A stretch of DNA of 5,191 bases. Source: Syntrophomonadaceae bacterium (GTDB lineage Bacteria; Bacillota_D; Dethiobacteria; DTU022). This document shows positions 1 through 5,191 of the stretch, piece by piece (position 1 is the first letter of the stretch; each line of letters begins with the position of its first letter). The stretch covers positions 1 to 5,191 of the forward strand of contig PXFD01000084.1 in assembly GCA_003564505.1 (NCBI GenBank), in the 5' to 3' direction. The position numbers were made by a program, and so were the translations under genes. A model generated the notes under the pieces. The model saw nothing but the letters and a program-made list of their open reading frames with translations. It was not told where the DNA came from and did not search any database.

Positions 1-659
1 ACAAAGTTTACGTTGGCAACTGCGTGGGCAGGCTGTTCCAGTTTCCATAAATACTCGGAAAGACCGGCTACAGTAGCAGAGGGATTAAATACAATCTCAG
101 CTCCTTTTAAGCCTAGTATACGGGGGCCTTCGGGGAAATGCCGATCATAGCAGATGAATACACCTATTCTGGCAAAAGCTGTTTCAAAAACCGGGTGACC
201 CAGATTGCCCGGTTTAAAGTAATATTTTTCCCAAAAACCTGTATACGGGGATTCACCACATTGAACATGAGGAATATGGATTTTACGGAATTTACCGAGG
301 TATTTACCATCGGCATCAATCACTGCAGCTGTATTGTAGTAAACTCCTGTTATATCTACTTCATAAATGGGAACTATTATTACCATCCCATATTTTTCTG
401 CTTGCTTCTGCATCAAATTAACTGTAGGACCATCAGGCACTTTTTCTGCCGCTTCGTACCATTTCACATTCTGTTCCGCACAAAAATAAGGACCGTAGAA
501 TATTTCCTGCAGGCAGATAATCTGTGCGTTTTGATCAGCGGCTTCCTTAATCATCTTTAAATGTTTTTCAATTGCTGCCTGTTTATGCTTTTCAACCGTT
601 TCGTCACCATGCACTTCGTGTTTAGCCTGGATTAAAGCAACTCTTACTTTCCTGCTCAT
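1..659 (-). CDS. Carbon-nitrogen hydrolase, beta-ureidopropionase-like (3' end cut by window edge)
   Basis: This is a nitrilase-superfamily amidohydrolase; 219 residues are visible and roughly 70 C-terminal residues should lie beyond position 1. The protein starts MSRKVRVALIQ. It carries the superfamily Glu-Lys-Cys catalytic triad: Glu52 in CLQEIFYGP, Lys126 in KFRKIHIP and Cys170 in FICYDRHFPE. The stretch GNLGHPVF (151-158) and the block NPSAT..GLSEYLW (192-205) resemble eukaryotic-type beta-ureidopropionase more than N-carbamoylputrescine amidase, so hydrolysis of an N-carbamoyl-beta-amino acid (reductive pyrimidine or hydantoin breakdown) is the best guess. Substrate choice in this superfamily cannot be fixed from sequence alone. 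The enzyme should be cytoplasmic, with no signal peptide. The ATG at 659 is supported by AGGAGG at 667-672, 7 nt upstream. It follows asd after a 173-bp gap, so it probably has its own promoter. Confidence 0.9.
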   Translation of the reverse strand, partial: MSRKVRVALIQAKHEVHGDETVEKHKQAAIEKHLKMIKEAADQNAQIICLQEIFYGPYFCAEQNVKWYEAAEKVPDGPTVNLMQKQAEKYGMVIIVPIYEVDITGVYYNTAAVIDADGKYLGKFRKIHIPHVQCGESPYTGFWEKYYFKPGNLGHPVFETAFARIGVFICYDRHFPEGPRILGLKGAEIVFNPSATVAGLSEYLWKLEQPAHAVANVNF

Positions 660-769
660 TAAGTGGCCTCCTTATTGTAATCAAATAGTAAATCCAAGGT
701 AAATAATCCCCGATATTACCAAAATTAAGATTAGATCCTCGAAGCTAACTTCCCGGTTAATTACATCCA

Positions 770-798
770 ACCATAATTAATGGAGTCGCTTTAATCAA
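770..798 (-). promoter_or_regulatory. Weak candidate promoter for the carbon-nitrogen hydrolase gene
   Basis: On the minus strand there is TTGATT (793-798), a 17-nt spacer, and TATGGT (770-775). This is a partial sigma-A match about 110 nt upstream of the hydrolase start. The -10 element overlaps an AT-only inverted repeat (arms 757-763 and 774-780), which could be an operator or chance in AT-rich DNA. The rest of the 660-832 spacer shows no RNA gene and no convincing terminator for asd. Confidence 0.25.
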
Positions 799-832
799 TT
801 AGGTATTATTGATGCTATTATATGGCAACTAA

Positions 833-1855
833 TTATAGTAATAGCTCAGCAATTTGTATTGAGTTAGTAGCTGCTCCCTTGCGGATATTATCGGCAACAA
901 CCCATAGATTAAGGCCGTGTTTAACTGAATGATCCTTGCGAATGCGCCCGACAAAAACTTCATCTGCGCCATCCGCCAGAAGCGGGGTAGGGTATTCAAG
1001 CTGTTCCGGGTTATCCAAAACAATTACACCGGAAGCTTTTTCAAGAAGCGACCTTGCTTCTGCAGCCTTCAATTCTTTCTCAAATTCTACATTGAGAGCA
1101 ATTGAATGACCATTTGCCACCGGCACACGCACAGTTGTTGCTGTAACCGGAAGTTTTGGCAGGCTCATGATTTTCCTGGTTTCCTGAATCATCTTTATTT
1201 CTTCTTTACTGTAAGCATCCTCAGTAAAAACATCCAGTTGGGGAACCAGGTTAAAAGCAATCTGATATGTTTTCTTTGCCCCGGCATGGGGAATGCGTTC
1301 TGCCCTGATGGGCTTCCCTTCCAGGTAAGCCCTGCTCTGATCATACAATTCATCTACTGCTTCCCTGCCGGCCCCTGATACCGCCTGGTAAGTTGCTGCC
1401 ACAACCCTTTTCAGGGGTGCTGCCGCCTGTAAAGGCTTAAGGGCCACAACCATCTGGATAGTTGAGCAGTTCGGGTTTGCTATAATACCGCTGTGCTGCC
1501 TGACGGCGTCAGAGTTTACTTCCGGAACCACCAGGGGCACATCTGCATCCATTCTAAAAGCACTGCTGTTATCAACAACTATGGCCCCCCGTTTGGCTGC
1601 CTCGGGAGCCAGTTCCTTGCTAATATCTCCGCCGGCGCTAAAAAAAGCAAAATCAATCCCATCAAAAGATTGCGGTTTCAATTCTTCCACTGTTTCTGAA
1701 GATGTACCCACCTGGATTCTTGTCCCGGCGGAACGGGAAGAAGCAAGCAGCTTGATTCCGCTAACTGGGAAATCTCTCTCCAGCAAAAGATCGATCATTT
1801 TCTGTCCTACCATACCTGTTGCTCCAACTACTGCTACGTTATACTTTTTAGCCAT
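833..1855 (-). CDS. asd: Aspartate-semialdehyde dehydrogenase
   Basis: This enzyme reduces L-aspartyl-4-phosphate to L-aspartate-4-semialdehyde with NADPH. It is the branch-point step for lysine/diaminopimelate, threonine, methionine and isoleucine, and it acts in the cytoplasm. The 340-residue length is normal for the family. The N-terminal Rossmann motif is GATGMVGQ (11-18). The catalytic cysteine is Cys130 in ANPNCSTIQ, followed by Gln157 in TYQAVSGAG. The substrate and acid-base residues Arg243 and His250 lie in VRVPVANGHS. The C-terminal GLNLWVVADNIRKGAA block (314-329) is also typical. No key residue is missing. The ATG at 1855 has GGAGGAG (1864-1870) 8 nt upstream. The gene begins 45 bp after the RseC-like gene and probably shares its transcript. 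No aspartokinase, dapA or dapB is adjacent, so the pathway is not clustered in what is visible. Confidence 0.97.
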   Translation of the reverse strand: MAKKYNVAVVGATGMVGQKMIDLLLERDFPVSGIKLLASSRSAGTRIQVGTSSETVEELKPQSFDGIDFAFFSAGGDISKELAPEAAKRGAIVVDNSSAFRMDADVPLVVPEVNSDAVRQHSGIIANPNCSTIQMVVALKPLQAAAPLKRVVAATYQAVSGAGREAVDELYDQSRAYLEGKPIRAERIPHAGAKKTYQIAFNLVPQLDVFTEDAYSKEEIKMIQETRKIMSLPKLPVTATTVRVPVANGHSIALNVEFEKELKAAEARSLLEKASGVIVLDNPEQLEYPTPLLADGADEVFVGRIRKDHSVKHGLNLWVVADNIRKGAATNSIQIAELLL

Positions 1856-1900
1856 TGCTGTAACTCCTCCAAACGATCAATTATGTCTATAAGGTTCAAG

Positions 1901-2353
1901 TTAATCATCACATTCATTTTTATCAAGCAGCAATCCGGTGATTACCGGCTTATAACGGGGATCATTTTTCACCCTCCGGTCCCAATTCCGAATCATAAGA
2001 AAAATGGCAACCATCAGGGCTAATCCGGCAGCAACTGCCTGAAGCTCCTGCCCACCTTCAAGACCTATTCGACCGGCCAGCTGCATCCAGGCCAATATAC
2101 CAGCCATTAAACCGGCCAGCGGGACAATGTAAAGCATAAAAGCAATAAAAATAACCTGGCGATCGTCAGATTCGATGCGAACCCTTTGTCCTTCTTTTGC
2201 CTTAATCGGATTATGAGCCTCAATGGTTATATTACGTTTCGCTGCCCCGCTCATAATTCCACACTTGCCGCATTCACCGCAAATCAAGTGCCGCTGCAGG
2301 TTAACTAAGGCAATATCTCCTCTATTTTCAGTAATTTCTCCGTATTGTTCCAC
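1901..2353 (-). CDS. RseC/MucC family membrane protein (SoxR-reducing-system RseC-like)
   Basis: This is a 150-residue protein with the RseC/MucC layout. A short N-terminal cytosolic domain (MEQYGEITENRGDIALVNLQ) carries a cysteine cluster CGECGKCG with Cys25, Cys28 and Cys31. Two membrane helices follow, at about 67-90 and 104-122, then a basic and polar tail (RNWDRRVKNDPRYKP). In enterobacteria RseC modulates sigma-E and takes part in reducing SoxR; in anaerobes RseC-like proteins often accompany Rnf-type electron-transfer genes. Here no rseA, rseB or rnf gene is visible, so its role is unknown, but the Cys motif suggests redox or metal chemistry at the membrane. The start is GTG, supported by GGGAGGGG at 2361-2368, 7 nt upstream. 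A promoter lies just upstream. It is the first gene of a probable two-gene operon with asd. Confidence 0.88.
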   Translation of the reverse strand: MEQYGEITENRGDIALVNLQRHLICGECGKCGIMSGAAKRNITIEAHNPIKAKEGQRVRIESDDRQVIFIAFMLYIVPLAGLMAGILAWMQLAGRIGLEGGQELQAVAAGLALMVAIFLMIRNWDRRVKNDPRYKPVITGLLLDKNECDD

Positions 2354-2360
2354 TGTTTAT

Positions 2361-2368
2361 CCCCTCCC
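2361..2368 (-). promoter_or_regulatory. Ribosome binding site fixing a GTG start
   Basis: The minus strand reads GGGAGGGG, 7 nt before the GTG at 2353. No ATG lies in frame at a suitable distance, so this site decides the start of the RseC-like protein. Confidence 0.75.
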
Positions 2369-2381
2369 GGAAGTTAAAAAT

Positions 2382-2410
2382 ATCTTAGCACATCAACAAG
2401 GCTGTAACAA
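2382..2410 (-). promoter_or_regulatory. Sigma-A-type promoter for the rseC-like/asd operon
   Basis: On the minus strand there is a -35 element TTGTTA (2405-2410), a 17-nt spacer, and a -10 element TAAGAT (2382-2387) preceded by TG at the extended -10 position (TGCTAAGAT). Transcription would start near 2375, giving a leader of about 20 nt that just contains the ribosome binding site. Both hexamers match consensus at 4 of 6 positions. The placement immediately after the repeat element and terminator, and immediately before the first gene, supports it. Confidence 0.45.
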
Positions 2411-2431
2411 GTAGATAGCTAAAGTGAAAAG

Positions 2432-2468
2432 ATAAGTTGAATTTGTGTCTGACACCTTTTCAACTTAT
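2432..2468. repeat. 37-bp symmetric palindrome centred on GTGTCTGACAC
   Basis: Outer arms ATAAGTTGAA (2432-2441) and TTCAACTTAT (2459-2468) are perfect complements. Inner arms GTGTC (2445-2449) and GACAC (2451-2455) share the same centre, at 2450. Only the 3-nt TTT/CTT steps between them fail to pair. The exact common centre makes chance unlikely. It could act as a hairpin in DNA or RNA, or as a dyad binding site. Confidence 0.7.
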
Positions 2469-2471
2469 TTA

Positions 2472-2504
2472 AAAGGGGCGCAGCCCTTATGGCTGTGCCC
2501 CTTT
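2472..2504 (-). terminator. Terminator hairpin at the end of the Fe-S/flavoprotein operon
   Basis: The stem has outer arms AAAGGGGC/GCCCCTTT, a single non-Watson-Crick step (2480/2496), inner arms CAGCC/GGCTG and a 5-nt loop. Read on the minus strand it ends in CCCCTTTT followed by AAAT, so the T run is short. It lies about 76 bp past the stop of the FAD/NAD(P)-binding subunit and before the next promoter, as expected for a terminator between two same-strand operons. The hairpin is also the central unit of the repeat-like element, so the element may have supplied it. Confidence 0.6.
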
Positions 2505-2514
2505 GTTTGCGGGT

Positions 2515-2530
2515 GGGACAAATATGTCCC
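2515..2530. repeat. Short hairpin GGGACA/TGTCCC with tandem TGTCCCC
   Basis: Perfect 6-bp arms GGGACA (2515-2520) and TGTCCC (2525-2530) enclose a 4-nt loop. TGTCCCC is then repeated immediately, at 2533-2539. It is the third palindromic unit of the repeat-like element. Confidence 0.5.
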
Positions 2531-2579
2531 CCTGTCCCCTTGTATTTATCAAAATCAACTTATTTAATTCATTTTTGCC

Positions 2580-3422
2580 TTAGGCAAAAGCTTCCGGTGT
2601 TTCTTTTAAGACAGCGTAATTAAAAACAGGGCCATCTTTGCAGACATACAAGTTTTCGGCGTTACAGCGGCCGCATTTGCCAATACCGCACTTCATCCTG
2701 TTTTCCAGGGTGGTATAGATCTGTTCGTCTTCAAAACCCAGTTTCTTCAGATTTTCAAGAACAAAGCGGATCATGATTGGTGGACCACAGGTAATGGCAA
2801 TAGTATTTTCCGGTGAAGGGTCAAGGTCCAGGAGCATTTGCGGCACAAAGCCGACATTATGCTGCCAGTCTTCTTCCTCCACATCAATGGTCAGGTGGCA
2901 GGATAAATCATCACATTTATTCATCTCTTCGAACTCGCCTTTAAAACAGAGGTCATTAGATGTGCGGGCACCGTAGATCATGGTTAAGCCCTCATATTTA
3001 TCCTGGTTGGCCCTGACATATTCGACAATGGGCCGCAGCGGAGCCTGGCCGATACCGCCACCAATGGTCAGGATCTTTTTACCCTGCCATTCGTCAACGG
3101 GAAAGTTATTGCCATAGGGGCCGCGAACCATCATTTTATATCCCGGCTCAAGTTCATGTAAAGCCTGGGTTACCTTGCCCATTTTCATAACCGAAAAACG
3201 CAGAAACTGTCCTTCTGTCGGGGAGCAGGAAATAGAGATCATGCTTTCCCCGACGCCAAGCACTCCAATCATAGCACACTGACCCGGAAGGTGGCTCCAT
3301 TCTTCACGCACTTTTTCATCATCGAAAACAACCTTGAAAGTTTTTATACAGCGATCGCCACCTGTTTCATACCAGGTATCTTCCACGGTTGCTGTATGGG
3401 GTATATAAGGATTTTTACACAT
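2580..3422 (-). CDS. FAD/NAD(P)-binding reductase subunit with [2Fe-2S] cluster (AsrB / sulfhydrogenase gamma / FlxA-like)
   Basis: This is a 280-residue ferredoxin-NADP reductase-fold protein that should pass electrons between NAD(P)H, FAD and the Fe-S partner subunits. The FAD half has LPGQ (45-48), SISCSP (63-68), GKVT (82-85) and GPYGN (101-105). The NAD(P) half has GGGIGQAPLRP (121-131), IYGARTSNDL (149-158) and CGPPIMI (212-218). The C-terminal [2Fe-2S] ligands are Cys245, Cys250, Cys253 and Cys261 (C-x4-C-x2-C-x7-C), like PyrK and AsrB. The ATG at 3422 lies 1 nt after the preceding stop. Its ribosome binding site AAGGAGG (3432-3438) sits inside the end of that gene, so translation is probably coupled. 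No AsrC-type sulfite reductase or hydrogenase subunit follows, only a terminator. This argues against sulfite reductase and for an Flx-like electron-input module. The fold is secure; the partner is inferred. Confidence 0.9.
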   Translation of the reverse strand: MCKNPYIPHTATVEDTWYETGGDRCIKTFKVVFDDEKVREEWSHLPGQCAMIGVLGVGESMISISCSPTEGQFLRFSVMKMGKVTQALHELEPGYKMMVRGPYGNNFPVDEWQGKKILTIGGGIGQAPLRPIVEYVRANQDKYEGLTMIYGARTSNDLCFKGEFEEMNKCDDLSCHLTIDVEEEDWQHNVGFVPQMLLDLDPSPENTIAITCGPPIMIRFVLENLKKLGFEDEQIYTTLENRMKCGIGKCGRCNAENLYVCKDGPVFNYAVLKETPEAFA

Positions 3423-3423
3423 C

Positions 3424-4437
3424 TTAGAGAGCCTCCTTTACCTGTCGCAGGATTTCGATAATGTCGATATTGACAGGACAGAGGTTGGTACACCGGCCGC
3501 ATCCGACACAGGCAATTACATCAAACTTATCGACATAATAGCTGTACTTGTGGTTAATGCGGTTCCTGGTTCGCTCTTTCCTGGTGGGCCGTGGATTATG
3601 CCCTGATGTATGCAGGGTATATTCATCAAACATGCATGAATCCCACATGCGGCAGCGCCTGGCATCAATACCCTCGGTTTCATCCTGGATATCGAAGCAG
3701 TGGCAGGTTGGGCATAGATAGGTACATGTTCCACAACCTAGACAGGAAGCAGAAACTCTTGGCCAAAGCGGATCTTCCCACAAACCGGGCAGTCCTTCAG
3801 GAACACCTTCGGTCTGAACAGAGCGCTTTATTTTCTCTTCTGCTTCACCGGCCAGCTTTTCTTTTTGCTTTTGAGCGTCATCATCAGCATCTTCTAGAAA
3901 ATCTTTTGTTTCTTCCAGAAGTGCCTTGCCTTTATCAGTAAGCGCTTCTACAAGATAGTTTTCGCCTAAATCTGCCATTAGCACATCGAGGCCTTCGGTT
4001 GAAGCGGGCCCTCCACCAACTGAAGTGCAAAAGCAGTTAAGACCGGGTTCATTACAGGCCAGGCCGACCAGGGTGGTTTTCTCCTGGCGTTTCACAAAGT
4101 AGGGATCGTCAATGTCCCACTTAAAGAGCTTATCAACAATCGACATAGCCCTGGCGTCACAGGGGCGTAAACCTAAAACAACAACATCCTGATCGAGCTG
4201 TGGTTCTTCTACCTGATTTGAACCGATCTCAAATTTAAACATAGTTTCAGTCTGGGGGAAGAGCGCTCCCTTGGGCGGAACCCTGGTGTTGTTATAGTCA
4301 AGAATAACTTCTTCATTTTCACCCACCGGGGCAAAACAAATCTCTGCGCCGTCCGCCTGCGGGGCCCAGACACTTTTACCGGTCAACTTTCCGACAAATT
4401 CAGGCCATTTTTCTTTACTTAGCAGCATTGCTGACAT
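3424..4437 (-). CDS. Multi-cluster 4Fe-4S protein (AsrA / sulfhydrogenase beta / FlxB-like)
   Basis: This is a 337-residue cytoplasmic electron-transfer subunit. The N-terminal half has a PCDARA motif (Cys93) and a later cysteine group CNEPGLNCFC (Cys128, 135, 137), which could hold an additional cluster. A charged, probably helical linker (about 170-205) follows. Then comes the dicluster domain: Cys232, 235, 238 and 242 with CPTCHC adding Cys245 and 247, and a second C-x2-C-x2-C-x3-CP set at Cys310, 313, 316 and 320. AsrA and HydB-type subunits share this layout and relay electrons from the flavin subunit. I chose ATG 4437 because AGGTGG (4443-4448) lies 5 nt upstream. A GTG at 4446 is in frame but overlaps that site, and using it would add only three residues. 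It sits 11 nt after the upstream gene and 1 nt before the flavoprotein gene. Confidence 0.87.
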   Translation of the reverse strand: MSAMLLSKEKWPEFVGKLTGKSVWAPQADGAEICFAPVGENEEVILDYNNTRVPPKGALFPQTETMFKFEIGSNQVEEPQLDQDVVVLGLRPCDARAMSIVDKLFKWDIDDPYFVKRQEKTTLVGLACNEPGLNCFCTSVGGGPASTEGLDVLMADLGENYLVEALTDKGKALLEETKDFLEDADDDAQKQKEKLAGEAEEKIKRSVQTEGVPEGLPGLWEDPLWPRVSASCLGCGTCTYLCPTCHCFDIQDETEGIDARRCRMWDSCMFDEYTLHTSGHNPRPTRKERTRNRINHKYSYYVDKFDVIACVGCGRCTNLCPVNIDIIEILRQVKEAL

Positions 4438-4442
4438 ATCAC

Positions 4443-4448
4443 CCACCT
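4443..4448 (-). promoter_or_regulatory. Ribosome binding site deciding the AsrA/FlxB-like start
   Basis: The minus strand reads AGGTGG, 5 nt before ATG 4437. It overlaps the alternative in-frame GTG at 4446, which would then have no properly spaced site, and it lies 14 nt before a third possible start, ATG 4428. Confidence 0.55.
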
Positions 4449-5191
4449 CTAAAGTATGAAGTCTTCGGGATCATCAGGCTTATAGCTGGCCTGGAACGGC
4501 TCTGCTTCGGGATCGACTCCCGGCTCAAAACCGTATTTGTCCCTTACATCCCGGGCTAATTTGCGATTTATTTTGCCCAGGGGAATATTAGCCGGGCAAA
4601 CCCGCTCACATTCGCCGCATTCTATGCAGCGACCGGCCAGGTGAAAAGCCCGTGCAATATTAAAAGCAGTATTCTCGGAAAAGTTGACCGAACGGTTTAC
4701 CCAGGTCGGGTTAAGACGATCAAGGATGCAGTCCTGGCAGTAACAAAGCGGACAAACATTTCGACAGCTGTAACAGCGCACACACTTATCAAATTCTTCC
4801 ATCCAGTACTCCCAGCGGCTGTCAACATCCCTGGCCTCTACCTCTTCAACACCTTTATCTTCACCTGGCTCCCAGGTCTCAACCGGATCACCAAGCATTT
4901 CATCATTGATTACCGGGTTGGGGTAACGGCAAAGACGGCATTTTTCTGCCAGCAACTCATCCCTGGGAATTTTAGTTTCTTCCCCATTCCTGGTGAGCAG
5001 AAAATCTTCTCCGTCCCATTTCATTTCAGCCGGCTCTTCAGTTTCCGGGTATTTTTCGGCAAGCAGGGTAGAATCAACCACTCCCGGGCAGGGACAGCCA
5101 ATCACAACCACCTCATCACGTTCAATGCCCTTTTCTACCAGGAGCTGGGTAACAGCCCTGCTGTCACATCCTTTTACCATTAGGGCAACCT
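4449..5191 (-). CDS. Multi-cluster 4Fe-4S electron-transfer protein, FlxC/FrhB-related (5' end cut by window edge)
   Basis: The reading frame stays open to the right edge: the codons before the Met at 5180 read Val-Ala-Leu, giving VALMVKGCDSRAV. That Met is therefore probably internal, and the true start lies outside the window. Counting that Met as residue 1, the N-terminal part has GCDSRAV (Cys5), GCPCPG (Cys29, 31) and CRLC (Cys81, 84). The dicluster domain has Cys133, 136, 139 and 143 with extra Cys146, 148 and 151 (CPLCYCQDC). A second set is Cys185, 188, 191 and 195 (C-x2-C-x2-C-x3-CP). The fold and role match a cytoplasmic electron-relay subunit working with the next two gene products. 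An acidic tail (DPEAEPFQASYKPDDPEDFIL) closes it, and there are no membrane helices. The name FlxC is inference from gene order and architecture. Confidence 0.82.
   Translation of the reverse strand, partial: VALMVKGCDSRAVTQLLVEKGIERDEVVVIGCPCPGVVDSTLLAEKYPETEEPAEMKWDGEDFLLTRNGEETKIPRDELLAEKCRLCRYPNPVINDEMLGDPVETWEPGEDKGVEEVEARDVDSRWEYWMEEFDKCVRCYSCRNVCPLCYCQDCILDRLNPTWVNRSVNFSENTAFNIARAFHLAGRCIECGECERVCPANIPLGKINRKLARDVRDKYGFEPGVDPEAEPFQASYKPDDPEDFIL

Larger units (their letters stand above)
2432..2563. repeat. REP/MITE-like non-coding element with near-perfect terminal inverted repeats
   Basis: The segment is bounded by 14-bp inverted repeats with one mismatch: ATAAGTTGAATTTG (2432-2445) and CAAAATCAACTTAT (2550-2563). 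Inside are three ordered palindromic units: a 37-bp symmetric palindrome (2432-2468), a GC-rich terminator-like hairpin (2472-2504) and a short GGGACA/TGTCCC hairpin (2515-2530). A 13-bp direct repeat TCAACTTATTTAA occurs at 2460-2472 and 2555-2567. There is no coding capacity. Palindromes of the GTGTCTGACAC and GGGACA...TGTCCC type recur between genes in some anaerobe genomes and can be associated with REP-associated (Y1) transposases; that link comes from memory and is not shown here. No clear target-site duplication is visible. Confidence 0.45.

Noticed and set aside
138..560. Open reading frame of 140 codons on the plus strand.
   Set aside because: It lies antisense to the carbon-nitrogen hydrolase, whose minus-strand frame has intact catalytic motifs. 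The plus-strand translation is low-complexity (rich in Phe, Ile and Cys) and shows no family features.
797..834. Possible terminator after asd: AATTAG/CTAATT with an inner TGCTAT/ATGGCA hairpin.
   Set aside because: The arms are AT-rich and broken, the inner stem has an A-C mismatch on the transcribed (minus) strand, and no T run follows at a suitable place.
829..1023. Second minus-strand frame overlapping the end of asd.
   Set aside because: It lies out of frame inside the conserved C-terminal part of asd, and its translation resembles nothing known.
3591..3941. Open reading frame of 116 codons on the plus strand.
   Set aside because: It is antisense to the AsrA/FlxB-like gene and has no domain features.
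2580..4437. Anaerobic sulfite reductase operon (asrAB).
   Set aside because: The subunit types match, but no siroheme AsrC gene follows; a terminator-like hairpin does. A third, related Fe-S gene precedes them, which fits an Flx-like module better.
4641..5183. Open reading frame of 180 codons on the plus strand.
   Set aside because: It is antisense to the FlxC-like gene, where every cluster cysteine motif is intact. The plus-strand product shows no recognisable domain, so it is a shadow.

Overview
The window reads as part of the chromosome of an anaerobic bacterium, most likely a Bacillota (Clostridia-like) anaerobe. The reasons are strong AGGAGG-type ribosome binding sites in front of nearly every gene, moderate GC with AT-rich spacers, and an operon of oxygen-sensitive Fe-S/flavin electron-transfer proteins. 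This taxonomic guess is inference; there is no rRNA or other decisive marker. All five recognisable genes lie on the minus strand, so the biological reading direction is from high to low coordinates.

From 5191 down to 2580 there is a tightly packed three-gene operon, cut at its 5' side by the window edge. The first two genes encode multi-cluster Fe-S proteins that look like paralogues. The third encodes an FAD/NAD(P)-binding, [2Fe-2S]-containing reductase subunit of the AsrB / sulfhydrogenase-gamma / FlxA type. Gene gaps are 1 to 11 nt. No siroheme sulfite reductase subunit and no NiFe hydrogenase subunit follows. The module therefore fits an NAD(P)H-linked electron-input unit such as Flx (Flox), which normally works with heterodisulfide-reductase-like HdrABC. 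The partner genes would have to lie upstream, outside the window.

From about 2572 to 2354 there is a structured spacer. It holds a terminator-like hairpin that should end the Fe-S operon, a 37-bp symmetric palindrome, a second small hairpin (GGGACA/TGTCCC), and near-perfect 14-bp inverted repeats enclosing about 132 bp. Together these resemble a small non-coding mobile repeat (REP/MITE-like). Beyond it is a good sigma-A-type promoter for the next operon.

From 2353 to 833 lie a gene for a small two-helix membrane protein of the RseC/MucC family (GTG start) and then asd, aspartate-semialdehyde dehydrogenase. They are 45 bp apart and probably cotranscribed. After a 173-bp AT-rich spacer, the first 219 codons of a beta-ureidopropionase-like carbon-nitrogen hydrolase run off the left edge (659 to 1). 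The last two genes are metabolic: one makes the precursor of lysine, threonine, methionine and diaminopimelate, and the other probably hydrolyses N-carbamoyl compounds. I see no tRNA, rRNA, CRISPR array or intact transposase.
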